Shown here one piece after another: positions 43,930 through 52,012 of a stretch of 64,000 bases of DNA. The notes below the pieces were generated by a model. The model did not search any database. It was not told the origin of the DNA and saw only the letters and a list, made by a program, of their open reading frames with translations. Each line of letters begins with the position of its first letter. Within the stretch, counting starts at the first letter, position 1. Origin of the DNA: Desulfuromonas sp. CSMB_57 (lineage in GTDB: Bacteria; Desulfobacterota; Desulfuromonadia; Desulfuromonadales; Syntrophotaleaceae). Made by a program: the position numbers and the translations under genes. The stretch is taken from contig NZ_JAFCIY020000001.1 in the NCBI RefSeq assembly GCF_020194955.2, positions 186,001-250,000 of the forward strand, in the 5' to 3' direction.

Positions 43930-46797
43930 ATGAAGTACCTTCGCCTGAGCGGGCTGATCCTGTGGCTTTGCCTGCAACTGATGGGAATGGGGCAGGCCGA
44001 GGAATGTCGGGGGTTTATCCTGCATTCCTATCATTCCGGCTTTGCCTGGACCGAAAGCCAGCACCAAGGCTTTGTCGAGGTAATCCAAAAGGCATCCGGT
44101 TGCCGGCAGCCCTTTTGGGCCACGGAATATCTCGATACCAAGCGCAAGCCCTTCGAATCCTCCTACCAAACCGCCGCCGCGCGTTTTTTTCAAGACAAAT
44201 ATCGGGATTGGACCCCGGATTTCATCTATGCCACGGATGACGATGCGATTGGATTCCTGCAACGGTTCAAGAGAGATTTGTTTCCGGGGGTGCCGGTCTT
44301 TTTCAGCGGCGCCAACAACCTGGGCCTCGACCAAATTCTCGACCCGGTTCAATTCGCCGGCATCTACCAGGTTCAGGAGGTGGCCGCCAATGTCGAACTG
44401 GCACGTCGTCTGGCTCCCGGGCAGAAGACGCTGCTGCTGGTCGGTGACGGCACGGAACCGGATGTGGGCAATCGAAAACAGATTGAAGCCGCACTGGCCG
44501 GGCAGCCTGACGGGCTGAAGCCGGTCTTCATCAGCCATCGGCGCTTGGCCGAAGTGCTGCGCCAACTCACTCCCTACCGTAGCGGTGTGGTGATCCTGCT
44601 GACGGCCGGCGGCTTTCATGACGAGCAGGGCCGTTTGCTGTCGGTGCCCGAAGTCACCACCGCCCTGGGCCAGGCCGGTTCCTTCAAACTGCTGACCCTC
44701 AACGATGCCTACCTGACGGAACCGGTGCTGGGCGGCATCATGGCCAGTGGCCGCCAGCAGGGTGCCCACGCGGCGATGTTGGTTCGGGAGCGTTTGCTGG
44801 ACGAATCCTTTGCCGATGTGGAGGCTTCCTCAATGGTGGCACCCTCTTTGGCTCTGTTCGACTATCGGCAGTTGCGCCGGCAGGGCATCCCTTTGGGTTC
44901 CCTGCCCGCAGGCAGTCTTCTGCTGAACCGGCCCTTGCCGTTCTGGCAGCGGATGCCGCAGTTGTTCTGGCCGCTGCTGACCACCGGGGCGATGATGCTC
45001 GCCCTGCTAGCCTGGCTGCTCGGGACAAAGCGCCGCTACCGTCGCGCAGCACAGGGGCAGAGGAAGACAGCCAAGCAGTTCAAGGCCCTGATCGAAGCCA
45101 GCCGGGATGCCATCATCGCCATCGACGAACGTGGCCGTATCACTTTGTTCAACTCCGTTGCTGAACAAGTGTTCGGTTGGGCCGCCGAAGACGTCCTGGG
45201 TGGTACCCTGGACCGGCTGATGCCGGAAAACTATCGTCGGCAGCACCGACAGGACGTGCAGGGTTTTTTTACCACCGGGCAACCTTGCGAGGCCGTTGGC
45301 CGACCACTGGAACTGTTGGCGATCCACCGTGACGGCCGCGAATTTCCCATCGAGCTGGAATTGACCGCCGGCGGCGACGGTGTTGACCGTTTCGTCCTGG
45401 CCACCCTGCGCGATATTACCCGGCAGCGGGAAATCGAGCGGGAAATCCGCCAGCTCTCATGGTTCGACAGCCTCACCGGCCTGCCCAACCGCACCCTTTT
45501 CGAAGAGCGGTTTCGGCGGGTGCTCAGCAACTCCGAACGGTCCGGATCCATGGCCGGACTGCTGATGCTGGGAGTGGACAACCTTAAAGTGATCAACGAT
45601 ACCCGCGGCCATTCCTGTGGGGACCAACTGTTGAAACTGATTGCCCAAAAGCTGAGCAAGTCGGTGCGGGCCGAAGCGACCGTGGTGCGTTGGGAAGGGG
45701 ACAAGTTCGCCATTTTGCTGCCGGGGCTGCAGAACGTTTCCCAGATTGACGATTTAGCCCAGAAGATTCTGCAGTTGTTTACCGAGCCCTTCGAACTGGA
45801 GGGAAATCAGCATTTTTCCACCGCCAGTATCGGCGTCGCCCTGTTTCCCAAAGATGGCACTGACGGCGAGCGGCTGTTGAAAAGCGCCGATATGGCCATG
45901 TATGCGGCCAAGGAACAGGGCCGTCACACCTACCGGTATTTCAACGAGGACATGAATCGCCGCGTCATCGAACGCAGCGAATTGGAAACCAGCCTGCGTC
46001 AGGCCCTGGCACGGGAGGAGTTTTATCTGGTCTTTCAGCCACAAATCGATCATCGCAGCGGTGCCATGGTCGGGGTTGAGGCCCTGCTGCGGTGGTGCAA
46101 CCGCGACAGGGGACTGGTTTCTCCCGGCATCTTCATCCCCCTGGCCGAGGAAACCGGTCTGATTCTGCCCATTGGCAACTGGGTGCTGCGCACCGCCTGC
46201 ATGCAGAATCGCGCTTGGCAGGAAGCGGGCTTTCCGCCGTTTCGGGTGGCGGTCAATCTTTCCGCGCGGCAGTTTCAGCAGCCCGATTTTTATGATCAGG
46301 TTGCGCGGATTGTCGAGGAAACGGGTCTCGACCCCAACTATCTGGAGTTGGAGCTTACCGAAAGCGTACTGATGACGGACGCCGCCGGTGCGGCCGTAGT
46401 GCTGCACCGGCTGCGGCAGTTGGGGGTGCATATCACCATCGACGACTTTGGCACCGGCTATTCCTCGTTGGCCTATCTGAAAACCTTCCCCCTCGATCGC
46501 ATCAAGATCGCTCAGGAATTCGTGTTGGACATCGCCCGGGATTCCGGCGATGCGGCCATCGTCGAAACGGTCATTGCCATGGCTCACGGCCTGGATCTGA
46601 TGGTGGTGGCCGAGGGCGTGGAGACCGCGGAACAGCTCGATTTTCTACGGGTTCGGGACTGCCACATCATGCAGGGTTATTACTTTGCCCGGCCCATGCC
46701 GGCCGAAGAGTTCATTGAATACCTGTCCCTCGAGTGTCCGGTGGCCGCCGCTGCGGCGCAACCGTGCCCTGCCGCCTCGCCATTGAACGGCGCTTGA
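43930..46797 (+). CDS. Periplasmic-sensor PAS-GGDEF(degenerate)-EAL phosphodiesterase
   Basis: A 955-residue membrane protein. It has a signal peptide (cleavage near GQAEE), an ABC-sub-bind-type periplasmic domain (about 25-335), a membrane helix (about 340-362), PAS (about 380-500), GGDEF and EAL domains. The GGDEF motif reads EGDKF, missing the first Gly and the catalytic Glu, so cyclase activity is probably lost, although the upstream guanine-binding N and D remain. The EAL signatures (EALLRW, ELTES, DDFGTGYSS) are intact. It should therefore hydrolyse c-di-GMP in response to an external small molecule. Ribosome site weak. Confidence 0.9.
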   Translation: MKYLRLSGLILWLCLQLMGMGQAEECRGFILHSYHSGFAWTESQHQGFVEVIQKASGCRQPFWATEYLDTKRKPFESSYQTAAARFFQDKYRDWTPDFIYATDDDAIGFLQRFKRDLFPGVPVFFSGANNLGLDQILDPVQFAGIYQVQEVAANVELARRLAPGQKTLLLVGDGTEPDVGNRKQIEAALAGQPDGLKPVFISHRRLAEVLRQLTPYRSGVVILLTAGGFHDEQGRLLSVPEVTTALGQAGSFKLLTLNDAYLTEPVLGGIMASGRQQGAHAAMLVRERLLDESFADVEASSMVAPSLALFDYRQLRRQGIPLGSLPAGSLLLNRPLPFWQRMPQLFWPLLTTGAMMLALLAWLLGTKRRYRRAAQGQRKTAKQFKALIEASRDAIIAIDERGRITLFNSVAEQVFGWAAEDVLGGTLDRLMPENYRRQHRQDVQGFFTTGQPCEAVGRPLELLAIHRDGREFPIELELTAGGDGVDRFVLATLRDITRQREIEREIRQLSWFDSLTGLPNRTLFEERFRRVLSNSERSGSMAGLLMLGVDNLKVINDTRGHSCGDQLLKLIAQKLSKSVRAEATVVRWEGDKFAILLPGLQNVSQIDDLAQKILQLFTEPFELEGNQHFSTASIGVALFPKDGTDGERLLKSADMAMYAAKEQGRHTYRYFNEDMNRRVIERSELETSLRQALAREEFYLVFQPQIDHRSGAMVGVEALLRWCNRDRGLVSPGIFIPLAEETGLILPIGNWVLRTACMQNRAWQEAGFPPFRVAVNLSARQFQQPDFYDQVARIVEETGLDPNYLELELTESVLMTDAAGAAVVLHRLRQLGVHITIDDFGTGYSSLAYLKTFPLDRIKIAQEFVLDIARDSGDAAIVETVIAMAHGLDLMVVAEGVETAEQLDFLRVRDCHIMQGYYFARPMPAEEFIEYLSLECPVAAAAAQPCPAASPLNGA

Positions 46798-46831
46798 GGT
46801 CCCGGCGGTCGACGCCGCCGCCAAAGTCCGG

Positions 46832-47668
46832 TCAGGAGGAGCCTTCCTCCTCGAGTTGCTGCAGCATCCGGCATTCCTCGTTGCGGTAGGTGGTCAGGCG
46901 ATCCGCCAGGAGGGCGAAGTCCACCTGATGGCCATCGAATTCCGGCCCGTCCACGCAGGCGAAACGCATCTTACCGCCGACCATGACCCGGCATCCGCCG
47001 CACATTCCGGTACCGTCGATCATGATGGGATTGAGGCTGACGATGGTTTCGATCCCCCAAGGGCGGGTCAGTTCGGCTACGGCCCGCATCATCGGAACCG
47101 GCCCCACGGCGAATACCGCCTGCGGCTGCAACCGGGGATTGACCAGCCTTTCACGCAGGGGGTCGGTCACGAAGCCGCGCCGGCCGAGGCTGCCATCCTC
47201 GGTGGTGATCAGCACCTCTTCACAGAAACGGCGCAAATCATCGGCCAGGATGACGAAGGCCGCGGCCCGCCCGCCGATGATGGCCAGCACCCGGTTGCCG
47301 GCTTCGGCCAGGGCTTTGGCCAGGGGATAGAGCACCGCCGTACCGACGCCTCCGCCGACGCAGGCGACTTGGCCCCACTTGGCGATATGGGTTGGGTTGC
47401 CCAGGGGACCCGCCACATCCCGAAAACCCGCGCCGGCGGGGAGCGCCACGATCTTGCGGGTCGAATAGCCGACGGCTTGGACGAACAGAGTGATGGTGCC
47501 GCTCCGGGAGTCGGCATCGGCAATGGTCAGAGGAATGCGCTCTGCGTTCTCATCGGCATGGACAATGACGAATTGGCCCGGTTGCCGGCGGCGGGCGATA
47601 CGCGGAGCCAGGACCCGGATCCGGTGCAGGTTGGGTGCTATCTGCTGATTGTCGAGGATTGGGAACAT
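46832..47668 (-). CDS. NfnA/SudB-like ferredoxin:NAD(P)H oxidoreductase subunit
   Basis: A 278-residue flavoprotein with an FAD-binding barrel, an NAD-binding domain (CVGGGVGTAVLYPLAKAL) and a C-terminal [2Fe-2S] site (GTGMCGGCRVMVGGKMRFAC). Domain order matches the small subunit of electron-bifurcating NfnAB and sulfide dehydrogenase SudB. The large subunit normally follows immediately, but here the gene ends 34 bases before a convergent gene, so the partner is encoded elsewhere or is another protein. The start at 47668 is chosen because AAGG lies seven bases upstream; an in-frame ATG at 47701 is possible. Confidence 0.88.
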   Translation of the reverse strand: MFPILDNQQIAPNLHRIRVLAPRIARRRQPGQFVIVHADENAERIPLTIADADSRSGTITLFVQAVGYSTRKIVALPAGAGFRDVAGPLGNPTHIAKWGQVACVGGGVGTAVLYPLAKALAEAGNRVLAIIGGRAAAFVILADDLRRFCEEVLITTEDGSLGRRGFVTDPLRERLVNPRLQPQAVFAVGPVPMMRAVAELTRPWGIETIVSLNPIMIDGTGMCGGCRVMVGGKMRFACVDGPEFDGHQVDFALLADRLTTYRNEECRMLQQLEEEGSS

Positions 47669-47886
47669 GCCTTTTGCCTTTTTGGGAAAAGGGTTCACCA
47701 CTCATTATAGCAGGCGGTCCCGGCGTCGCGGCGCAAGCTCGGCCAGAGGCAGGTCGGCATCGTCGGGGCCGGCTGGAGCAGGTGGCGGGTGCGGGTGCGG
47801 GAAAAATGTTCGTCAGCGCTGGACATGCCGACAGGGTTGGCTATTCTTTGGGTAGTTTTGCCCCTCAACCCGCACGGAGGTGAAAA

Positions 47887-48060
47887 ATGGGAACCCACTA
47901 TATTACCGAAGATTGCATCAACTGTGGTGCCTGTGACGATCTATGTCCCGTGGATGCCATCAGTGAACAGGGCGAAGTGCATGTCATCGACATGCCGGTC
48001 TGCACCGATTGCGGTGCCTGCGACGAGGTGTGCCCGGTGGATGCCATCAAATGGGACTGA
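47887..48060 (+). CDS. 2[4Fe-4S] bacterial ferredoxin
   Basis: A 57-residue protein with two canonical clusters: CINCGACDDLCP (residues 10-21) and CTDCGACDEVCP (39-50), each completed across the pseudo-twofold. GGAGG lies 6 bases before the ATG. Length and motif symmetry match clostridial-type ferredoxins. It is the natural electron partner for the aldehyde oxidoreductase and for Nfn-type enzymes, and is divergent from the NfnA-like gene, with starts 218 bases apart. Confidence 0.95.
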   Translation: MGTHYITEDCINCGACDDLCPVDAISEQGEVHVIDMPVCTDCGACDEVCPVDAIKWD

Positions 48061-48103
48061 AGTCGTTGCTCTGAAACACCCTCTTTCCTTTAATGCCGAT
48101 TCC

Positions 48104-48135
48104 GGCCGTCCCTGTTGCGGGGGCGGCTTTTGTTT
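48104..48135 (+). terminator. Intrinsic terminator after ferredoxin gene
   Basis: GCCGTCCC pairs with GGGGCGGC around a short loop (about 48105-48127), followed by TTTTGTTT. Confidence 0.65.
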
Positions 48136-48341
48136 GTGTCGGCAATGCAAAAAAGGGCGGCCCTCGGGCCACCCTCGACATTGTGTGTCCGAAAGTAAAA
48201 ATTCAAAAGTCGATGGAGAGGGCACAAAAAAAAGACGCGCTGCTCAGGAGGTTGAGGCAACGCGCCAAGAATGGAGGTTTGGAACTGTTCTCGCCAACCG
48301 TGTTGCAGGTTTTTGATGTCGTGATATTAGCTTGGCGGGGC

Positions 48342-48375
48342 CGGCATTGCTACGTGGGTTTTCGTAACAATGCCG
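48342..48375. other. Hairpin in the ferredoxin-ribB gap
   Basis: CGGCATTG (48342-48349) pairs with CAATGCCG (48368-48375), extended inward by TACG/CGTA. No T run follows. The 393-base gap 48061-48453 otherwise holds only the terminator after the ferredoxin gene; no gene is supported. Confidence 0.45.
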
Positions 48376-48453
48376 AACCAAACCGACATTCTTGGACTGT
48401 GCTTATGCGCACGGCGGCTCCGCGCCGGATGAATAACCGTCTTTGCGGTCCTG

Positions 48454-49107
48454 TCAGGCGGTGGCGGCCAGGTGCTGGGAACGATAGGCAACCAGGTCTT
48501 CGATGGTGACTACCGGGTAGTAGTGGCGTTCAGCGAAGGTGACGATTTCCGGCAGGCGCGCCATGCTGCCGTCGGGATTGGTCAGTTCGCACAGTACTCC
48601 GGCCGGGCTGTAGCCCGCCAGGACCATCAGATCGACGGTGCCTTCCGTATGTCCGCGTCGGGTCAAGACCCCGCCGGGCCGGGCACGCAGGGGAAAGACG
48701 TGGCCGGGCCGGCAGAGATCCTCGGGACGGGCCTCGGCGGCTACGGCGGTGCGGATGGTGGTCACCCGGTCGGCGGCCGAGACACCGGTGGTCACCCCGT
48801 GGCGCGCTTCGATGGAGACGGTAAAGGCAGTGCCGTTGGCGCTGCTGTTGTCCTCGACCATCTGCGGCAATTGCAGTTGGCGGAGTTTTTCGTCCGTCAG
48901 GCACAGGCAGACGATGCCGCTGCATTCCCGAATCAGCAGGGCCATCTGCGGCACGCTGATGGCTTCCGCCGGGAAGATGAGATCGCCTTCGTTTTCGCGG
49001 TTTTCATCATCCACCAGCAGGATGCCGCGCCCCTGGCGCAGGCGTTCAACGGCTTTTTCGACGCGCTCCAGCGGTGCGCCGAAACGGCTCAGCAAAGAGT
49101 GGGACAT
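48454..49107 (-). CDS. ribB: 3,4-dihydroxy-2-butanone 4-phosphate synthase
   Basis: A 217-residue cytosolic enzyme converting ribulose 5-phosphate to the four-carbon riboflavin precursor. Acidic metal site [13 protein letters not shown] near residue 34; [12 protein letters not shown] and [11 protein letters not shown] are the other active-site loops. Length matches the stand-alone E. coli RibB (217); there is no fused RibA domain. GGAGG lies 6 bases before the ATG, inside a hairpin controlled by the FMN riboswitch upstream. Confidence 0.96.
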   Translation of the reverse strand: MSHSLLSRFGAPLERVEKAVERLRQGRGILLVDDENRENEGDLIFPAEAISVPQMALLIRECSGIVCLCLTDEKLRQLQLPQMVEDNSSANGTAFTVSIEARHGVTTGVSAADRVTTIRTAVAAEARPEDLCRPGHVFPLRARPGGVLTRRGHTEGTVDLMVLAGYSPAGVLCELTNPDGSMARLPEIVTFAERHYYPVVTIEDLVAYRSQHLAATA

Positions 49108-49333
49108 CACGATCCTCCGGTTGTTCAGGTTGGTGGTACTCAGGATCGTGACGGGAGGCGGGAGGCAGGCGCAGGGCCATGTCGATACCAGTTCTCTCCC
49201 GTCCGGACTGTAACCGTCGGCTCCGGAATCACACCGGATCAGCCGCCCTGTCTGCGACAGGCGCTCGCGGGCTCGTTTGCCGATAGGCAACATCACCGCC
49301 GGTGGGGAATTGCACCCCGCCCTGAGAATGGTC
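49108..49333 (-). promoter_or_regulatory. FMN riboswitch with Shine-Dalgarno-sequestering hairpin
   Basis: The aptamer lies at 49188-49333: on the minus strand GGGCGGGGTGCAATTCCCC, ACCGGCGGTGATG, GAGCCCGCGAGCGCC, GATCCGGTGTGATTCCGG and GCCGACGGTTACAGTCCGG give all RFN conserved blocks. Downstream, AGGATCGTG (complement of plus 49108-49116, overlapping the GGAGG site) pairs with CACGATCCT (complement of plus 49142-49150). This hides the ribosome site. Control by FMN at translation is inferred. Confidence 0.95.
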
Positions 49334-49456
49334 TGCATGCAATCTACCGCCGTGACGGGAATCCTGTCAAGATAAAGTGGTTGCAAGGAAGGGGGGCCCG
49401 GTTACAATCATGACAAGGAGTGTTCTTGGATATGACGGACGGTTTGGAGGTGTCTC

Positions 49457-49858
49457 GTGAAGAAACCCTGGATTCTGGATGGCCGGATCTGCTGGCTGGT
49501 AATGCTGACCTTTTCCCTGTTGGCCGTTTGGCCGATTCAGAGCCACGCGGCCCTCGCACCCAGCCGCCTGGCCACCGGAGAGATGGTGACAGCGGAGCGC
49601 GCGGAACAGATCGCCAAGATCCGCCAAGCCCTGGAGCAGCAGGTCGTCGCTCAAAGGTTGGCCGATTACGGCCTCACCCCGGCCGAGGTGGAAGCCAAAC
49701 TGCCAACTCTCAGCGACGAACAGCTGCAGCAGTTGGCCGGGTTGTCCGATACCCTGGCCGAAGGCGGAGTGCTGGGGGTCATTATCGCCCTGCTGGTCAT
49801 CACCCTGCTGGTGATCGTCATTCTCAAGCTGATGAACAAGCAGATCATCATCCGGTGA
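49457..49858 (+). CDS. PA2779 family membrane protein
   Basis: A 133-residue protein. A signal-like N-terminal helix ends near QSHAAL; a helical periplasmic region contains VEAKLPTLSDEQLQQLAGL, the family hallmark; a C-terminal membrane helix (about 104-125) ends KLMNKQIIIR. Function unknown. It overlaps the PA2778-type peptidase gene and a TPR lipoprotein gene follows, the usual arrangement for this family in proteobacteria. Confidence 0.8.
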   Translation: MKKPWILDGRICWLVMLTFSLLAVWPIQSHAALAPSRLATGEMVTAERAEQIAKIRQALEQQVVAQRLADYGLTPAEVEAKLPTLSDEQLQQLAGLSDTLAEGGVLGVIIALLVITLLVIVILKLMNKQIIIR

Positions 49859-50394
49859 CGAGGTATCGTCATTGGTGGTGGTTTGCAGCCGTGATGCTGG
49901 TGGTCGGGTGCGGTCCCCTGCGCCCCGTCGACGAGGGCCGGCTGCACCCGGAGGCACAAATCCTTGCCGGGGTGCCCTTCGTCGCTCAGCAGGATCGCTA
50001 CGATTGCGGGGCGGCGGCCCTGGCCGTTCTCCTCGGCCATGCCGGGCGGGACGTGCCTCGGGAGGAGATTCAAACAGCAACCTATATGTCGGTCCTGCGC
50101 GGCACCTTACTGCCCGATCTGGAAAATTATGCCCGGCGCCTGGGCCTGGCCACGGTTTCGGGGCGGGGCGGAACCGATCTGCTTCGACAGCGCCTGGAGG
50201 CCGGCTATCCCATATTGATCCCCTTGGAACTGGGCTGGGGGGGCGTGTCGCAACCCCATTACGTAGTGGTTGTGGGCCAGGATCGGGGAGGTTTTTTTCT
50301 GCGACCCGGCAATCGTCCGCTGGCGTATATTGCCGAGGCAGAGCTGGAAAATCGTTGGAGCAAAATGAACCATCTCTATCTGTATCTGCCATGA
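49855..50394 (+). CDS. PA2778 family C39-like cysteine peptidase, lipoprotein
   Basis: A 179-residue protein starting at a GTG that overlaps the previous stop. It has an N-terminal hydrophobic segment with a lipobox-like LVVGC, then a C39/papain-like domain: catalytic Cys in RYDCGAAALAVLL and His in PHYVVVVG. It probably sits on the periplasmic face and cleaves a secreted or membrane peptide; substrate unknown, the neighbouring PA2779-type protein being a candidate. The start could instead be the ATG at 49891. Confidence 0.8.
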   Translation: MTRYRHWWWFAAVMLVVGCGPLRPVDEGRLHPEAQILAGVPFVAQQDRYDCGAAALAVLLGHAGRDVPREEIQTATYMSVLRGTLLPDLENYARRLGLATVSGRGGTDLLRQRLEAGYPILIPLELGWGGVSQPHYVVVVGQDRGGFFLRPGNRPLAYIAEAELENRWSKMNHLYLYLP

Positions 50395-50981
50395 GCCGAC
50401 GGATTTTGAAACTGCTGTCGGCCATGGCTTTGCTGGTCCTTCTGAGCGGTTGCAGCCTGCCGCGGATCATCGTCCTGAATGATCCCCTCACACCCCGGCA
50501 ACACAACGATCTGGGAGTCGCCTACGAGCAGGCCGGAGAAACGGAGCTGGCCTTGCGCTCCTACCGGCGTGCGGCCAAGGGGGATCGCTGCTGGGCCCAG
50601 CCCCTGGTCAACACCGGCAACGTGCTGGCGGCCGGCGGCGATTGGAAAGGGGCGGTGACCAGCTTTCGGGCCGCCCTGCGGCGCGAAGCGCAACATGCCG
50701 AGGCCATGAACAACCTGGCCTGGTCCCTGTTGCAACAGGGCGAACTGGCGGAGGCCCGGCGCTGGGCGGAGGCAGCCCTGCAACAGCAACCCGATGAGGT
50801 ACTGTTCCTCGATACCCTGGCTGAAATCCAGCTTGCCCAAGGGGATGCCGCCGCTGCCGGGGCCACTCTTTTACGTGCGCTGCAACAGCCTCTGCCGGAT
50901 GCCGAACGCCGGCGCCTGCTTCAGCGTCTTGAAGAAGTGACCGGCGCCATGGGCGGGGCCGTCGGCGACGAAACACCCTGA
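50391..50981 (+). CDS. TPR lipoprotein of the PA2778 operon
   Basis: A 196-residue protein with a lipoprotein signal (LVLLSGCSL) and four tetratricopeptide-like units (about residues 45-175, such as NDLGVAYEQAGETELALRSY). It is probably an outer- or inner-membrane-tethered scaffold working with the C39-like peptidase. It overlaps the previous gene by four bases (ATGA). Confidence 0.82.
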   Translation: MSRRILKLLSAMALLVLLSGCSLPRIIVLNDPLTPRQHNDLGVAYEQAGETELALRSYRRAAKGDRCWAQPLVNTGNVLAAGGDWKGAVTSFRAALRREAQHAEAMNNLAWSLLQQGELAEARRWAEAALQQQPDEVLFLDTLAEIQLAQGDAAAAGATLLRALQQPLPDAERRRLLQRLEEVTGAMGGAVGDETP

Positions 50982-51018
50982 ACCTTCTTCGAGCGGTTTC
51001 GCCTGCCTCGAACTCACC

Positions 51019-51495
51019 TCAAAAGTTTGCGACTTCTCCGCCCAACCCGCGTTGCGGATTCAGTCCGGCAATATCGCCGAGACCGGGCCGGCTGTGATGG
51101 GCACGCTCCCGCATTTCCTGGGCCTCGATGGACAGGGTTGCAAAGGGCAGCACCTCCAGGCGGCGGATGCCGATTTCCTCGCCACTGGCCAGGCAATAAC
51201 CGTAGCTGCCGTCGGCGATTCTCGCCAACGCGGCATCGATCTGCGCCAAGCGTTGCCGACAGCGCACCCGACCGGCCAGTTCCAGTTGCCGATCCGATTC
51301 CTGCACCCCGCGGTCGACGGGATCGGCGGAGCGCTCGTCATCCCGGCACAGCACCGCCAGGGTATCCTGGTCCTCACGCAGCAATCTCTGCCGCATCTCC
51401 AGTAACAGTCGCATAAAGTAAACCAGTTGCCGAGCATTCATGTAAGGTTCGTTTTCGCTGGGCCGGTACCCGTCTGCCTCGCTGAAGGGGATCAT
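51019..51495 (-). CDS. DksA/TraR-family protein with degenerate zinc site
   Basis: A 158-residue DksA paralogue with the coiled coil and C-terminal globular domain (EEIGIRRLEVLPFATLSIEAQE). Of the four zinc Cys of E. coli DksA only the first remains: CLAS replaces CESC and SIEA replaces CIDC. This resembles zinc-independent DksA2 proteins. The coiled-coil tip reads DPVDRG instead of DxxDxA. It would modulate RNA polymerase with ppGpp. AGGA lies six bases before the ATG at 51495. It lies beside, and divergent from, a proposed Pho promoter. Confidence 0.85.
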   Translation of the reverse strand: MIPFSEADGYRPSENEPYMNARQLVYFMRLLLEMRQRLLREDQDTLAVLCRDDERSADPVDRGVQESDRQLELAGRVRCRQRLAQIDAALARIADGSYGYCLASGEEIGIRRLEVLPFATLSIEAQEMRERAHHSRPGLGDIAGLNPQRGLGGEVANF

Positions 51496-51648
51496 AATCC
51501 GTCCTTTGCCTTTCAAATCTGGAAGGGGGGTACTATTTTCAGGGGCATTAAAGGCGGTGTTTTTTAAGAAAATGTGAGTGCCGGGTGAGAATTCGTCCCG
51601 GCCTGGGTGTCGCGGGATTAAAATTCGATTTTTCCTTCCAGGAAAAGA

Positions 51649-51692
51649 AATAACCGGCGGGTAACCATTCTCTAACCACTCATGACTAGTCT
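51649..51692 (+). promoter_or_regulatory. Candidate triple-repeat Pho box and promoter
   Basis: AATAAC (51649-51654), GGTAAC (51660-51665) and TCTAAC (51671-51676) follow one another with an 11-bp period. Exactly 10 bases later is TAGTCT (51687-51692) as -10. It is the longest repeat array of this type in the window and precedes the operon encoding the 815-residue protein and phosphatidylserine decarboxylase. Confidence 0.68.
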
Positions 51693-51742
51693 CAGCGTCG
51701 CTGCGGCAGCCGTTGCTGTTGCACTTTTCTACGGGAGGCTGC

Positions 51743-52012
51743 ATGAAATCCCATTCCGGAAGTACCAGAATTGCCTCCGCGACCGCCCGCCACGGAACGG
51801 AGTGTTCTGCTCTGGAACAATGTCACGGCGGGTTGCTGAGCTTGTTGCGGGCCGGGTCCTTGTGGTGGCGTCGACGGCGTCTGGACGGTCGGCAACGGCG
51901 TCGCTTGGAGCGTTTGCATCGGCAGTGCGATCACTTGCGGCGCCGTCTGCTGGCGGCCGGCGGTGATAAAACGGCCGGCCGGCCCGAGGCCGAGCGCAGG
52001 CGGATGCCATGA
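51743..52012 (+). CDS. Small arginine-rich protein
   Basis: An 89-residue protein that I do not recognise. GGGAGG lies five bases before the ATG, and the stop overlaps the next start by four bases (ATGA), both good evidence of translation. The C-terminal half is strongly basic (WWRRRRLDGRQRRRLERL) and probably helical, suiting binding to acidic lipid head groups or nucleic acid. First gene behind the triple-repeat Pho box. Confidence 0.6.
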   Translation: MKSHSGSTRIASATARHGTECSALEQCHGGLLSLLRAGSLWWRRRRLDGRQRRRLERLHRQCDHLRRRLLAAGGDKTAGRPEAERRRMP

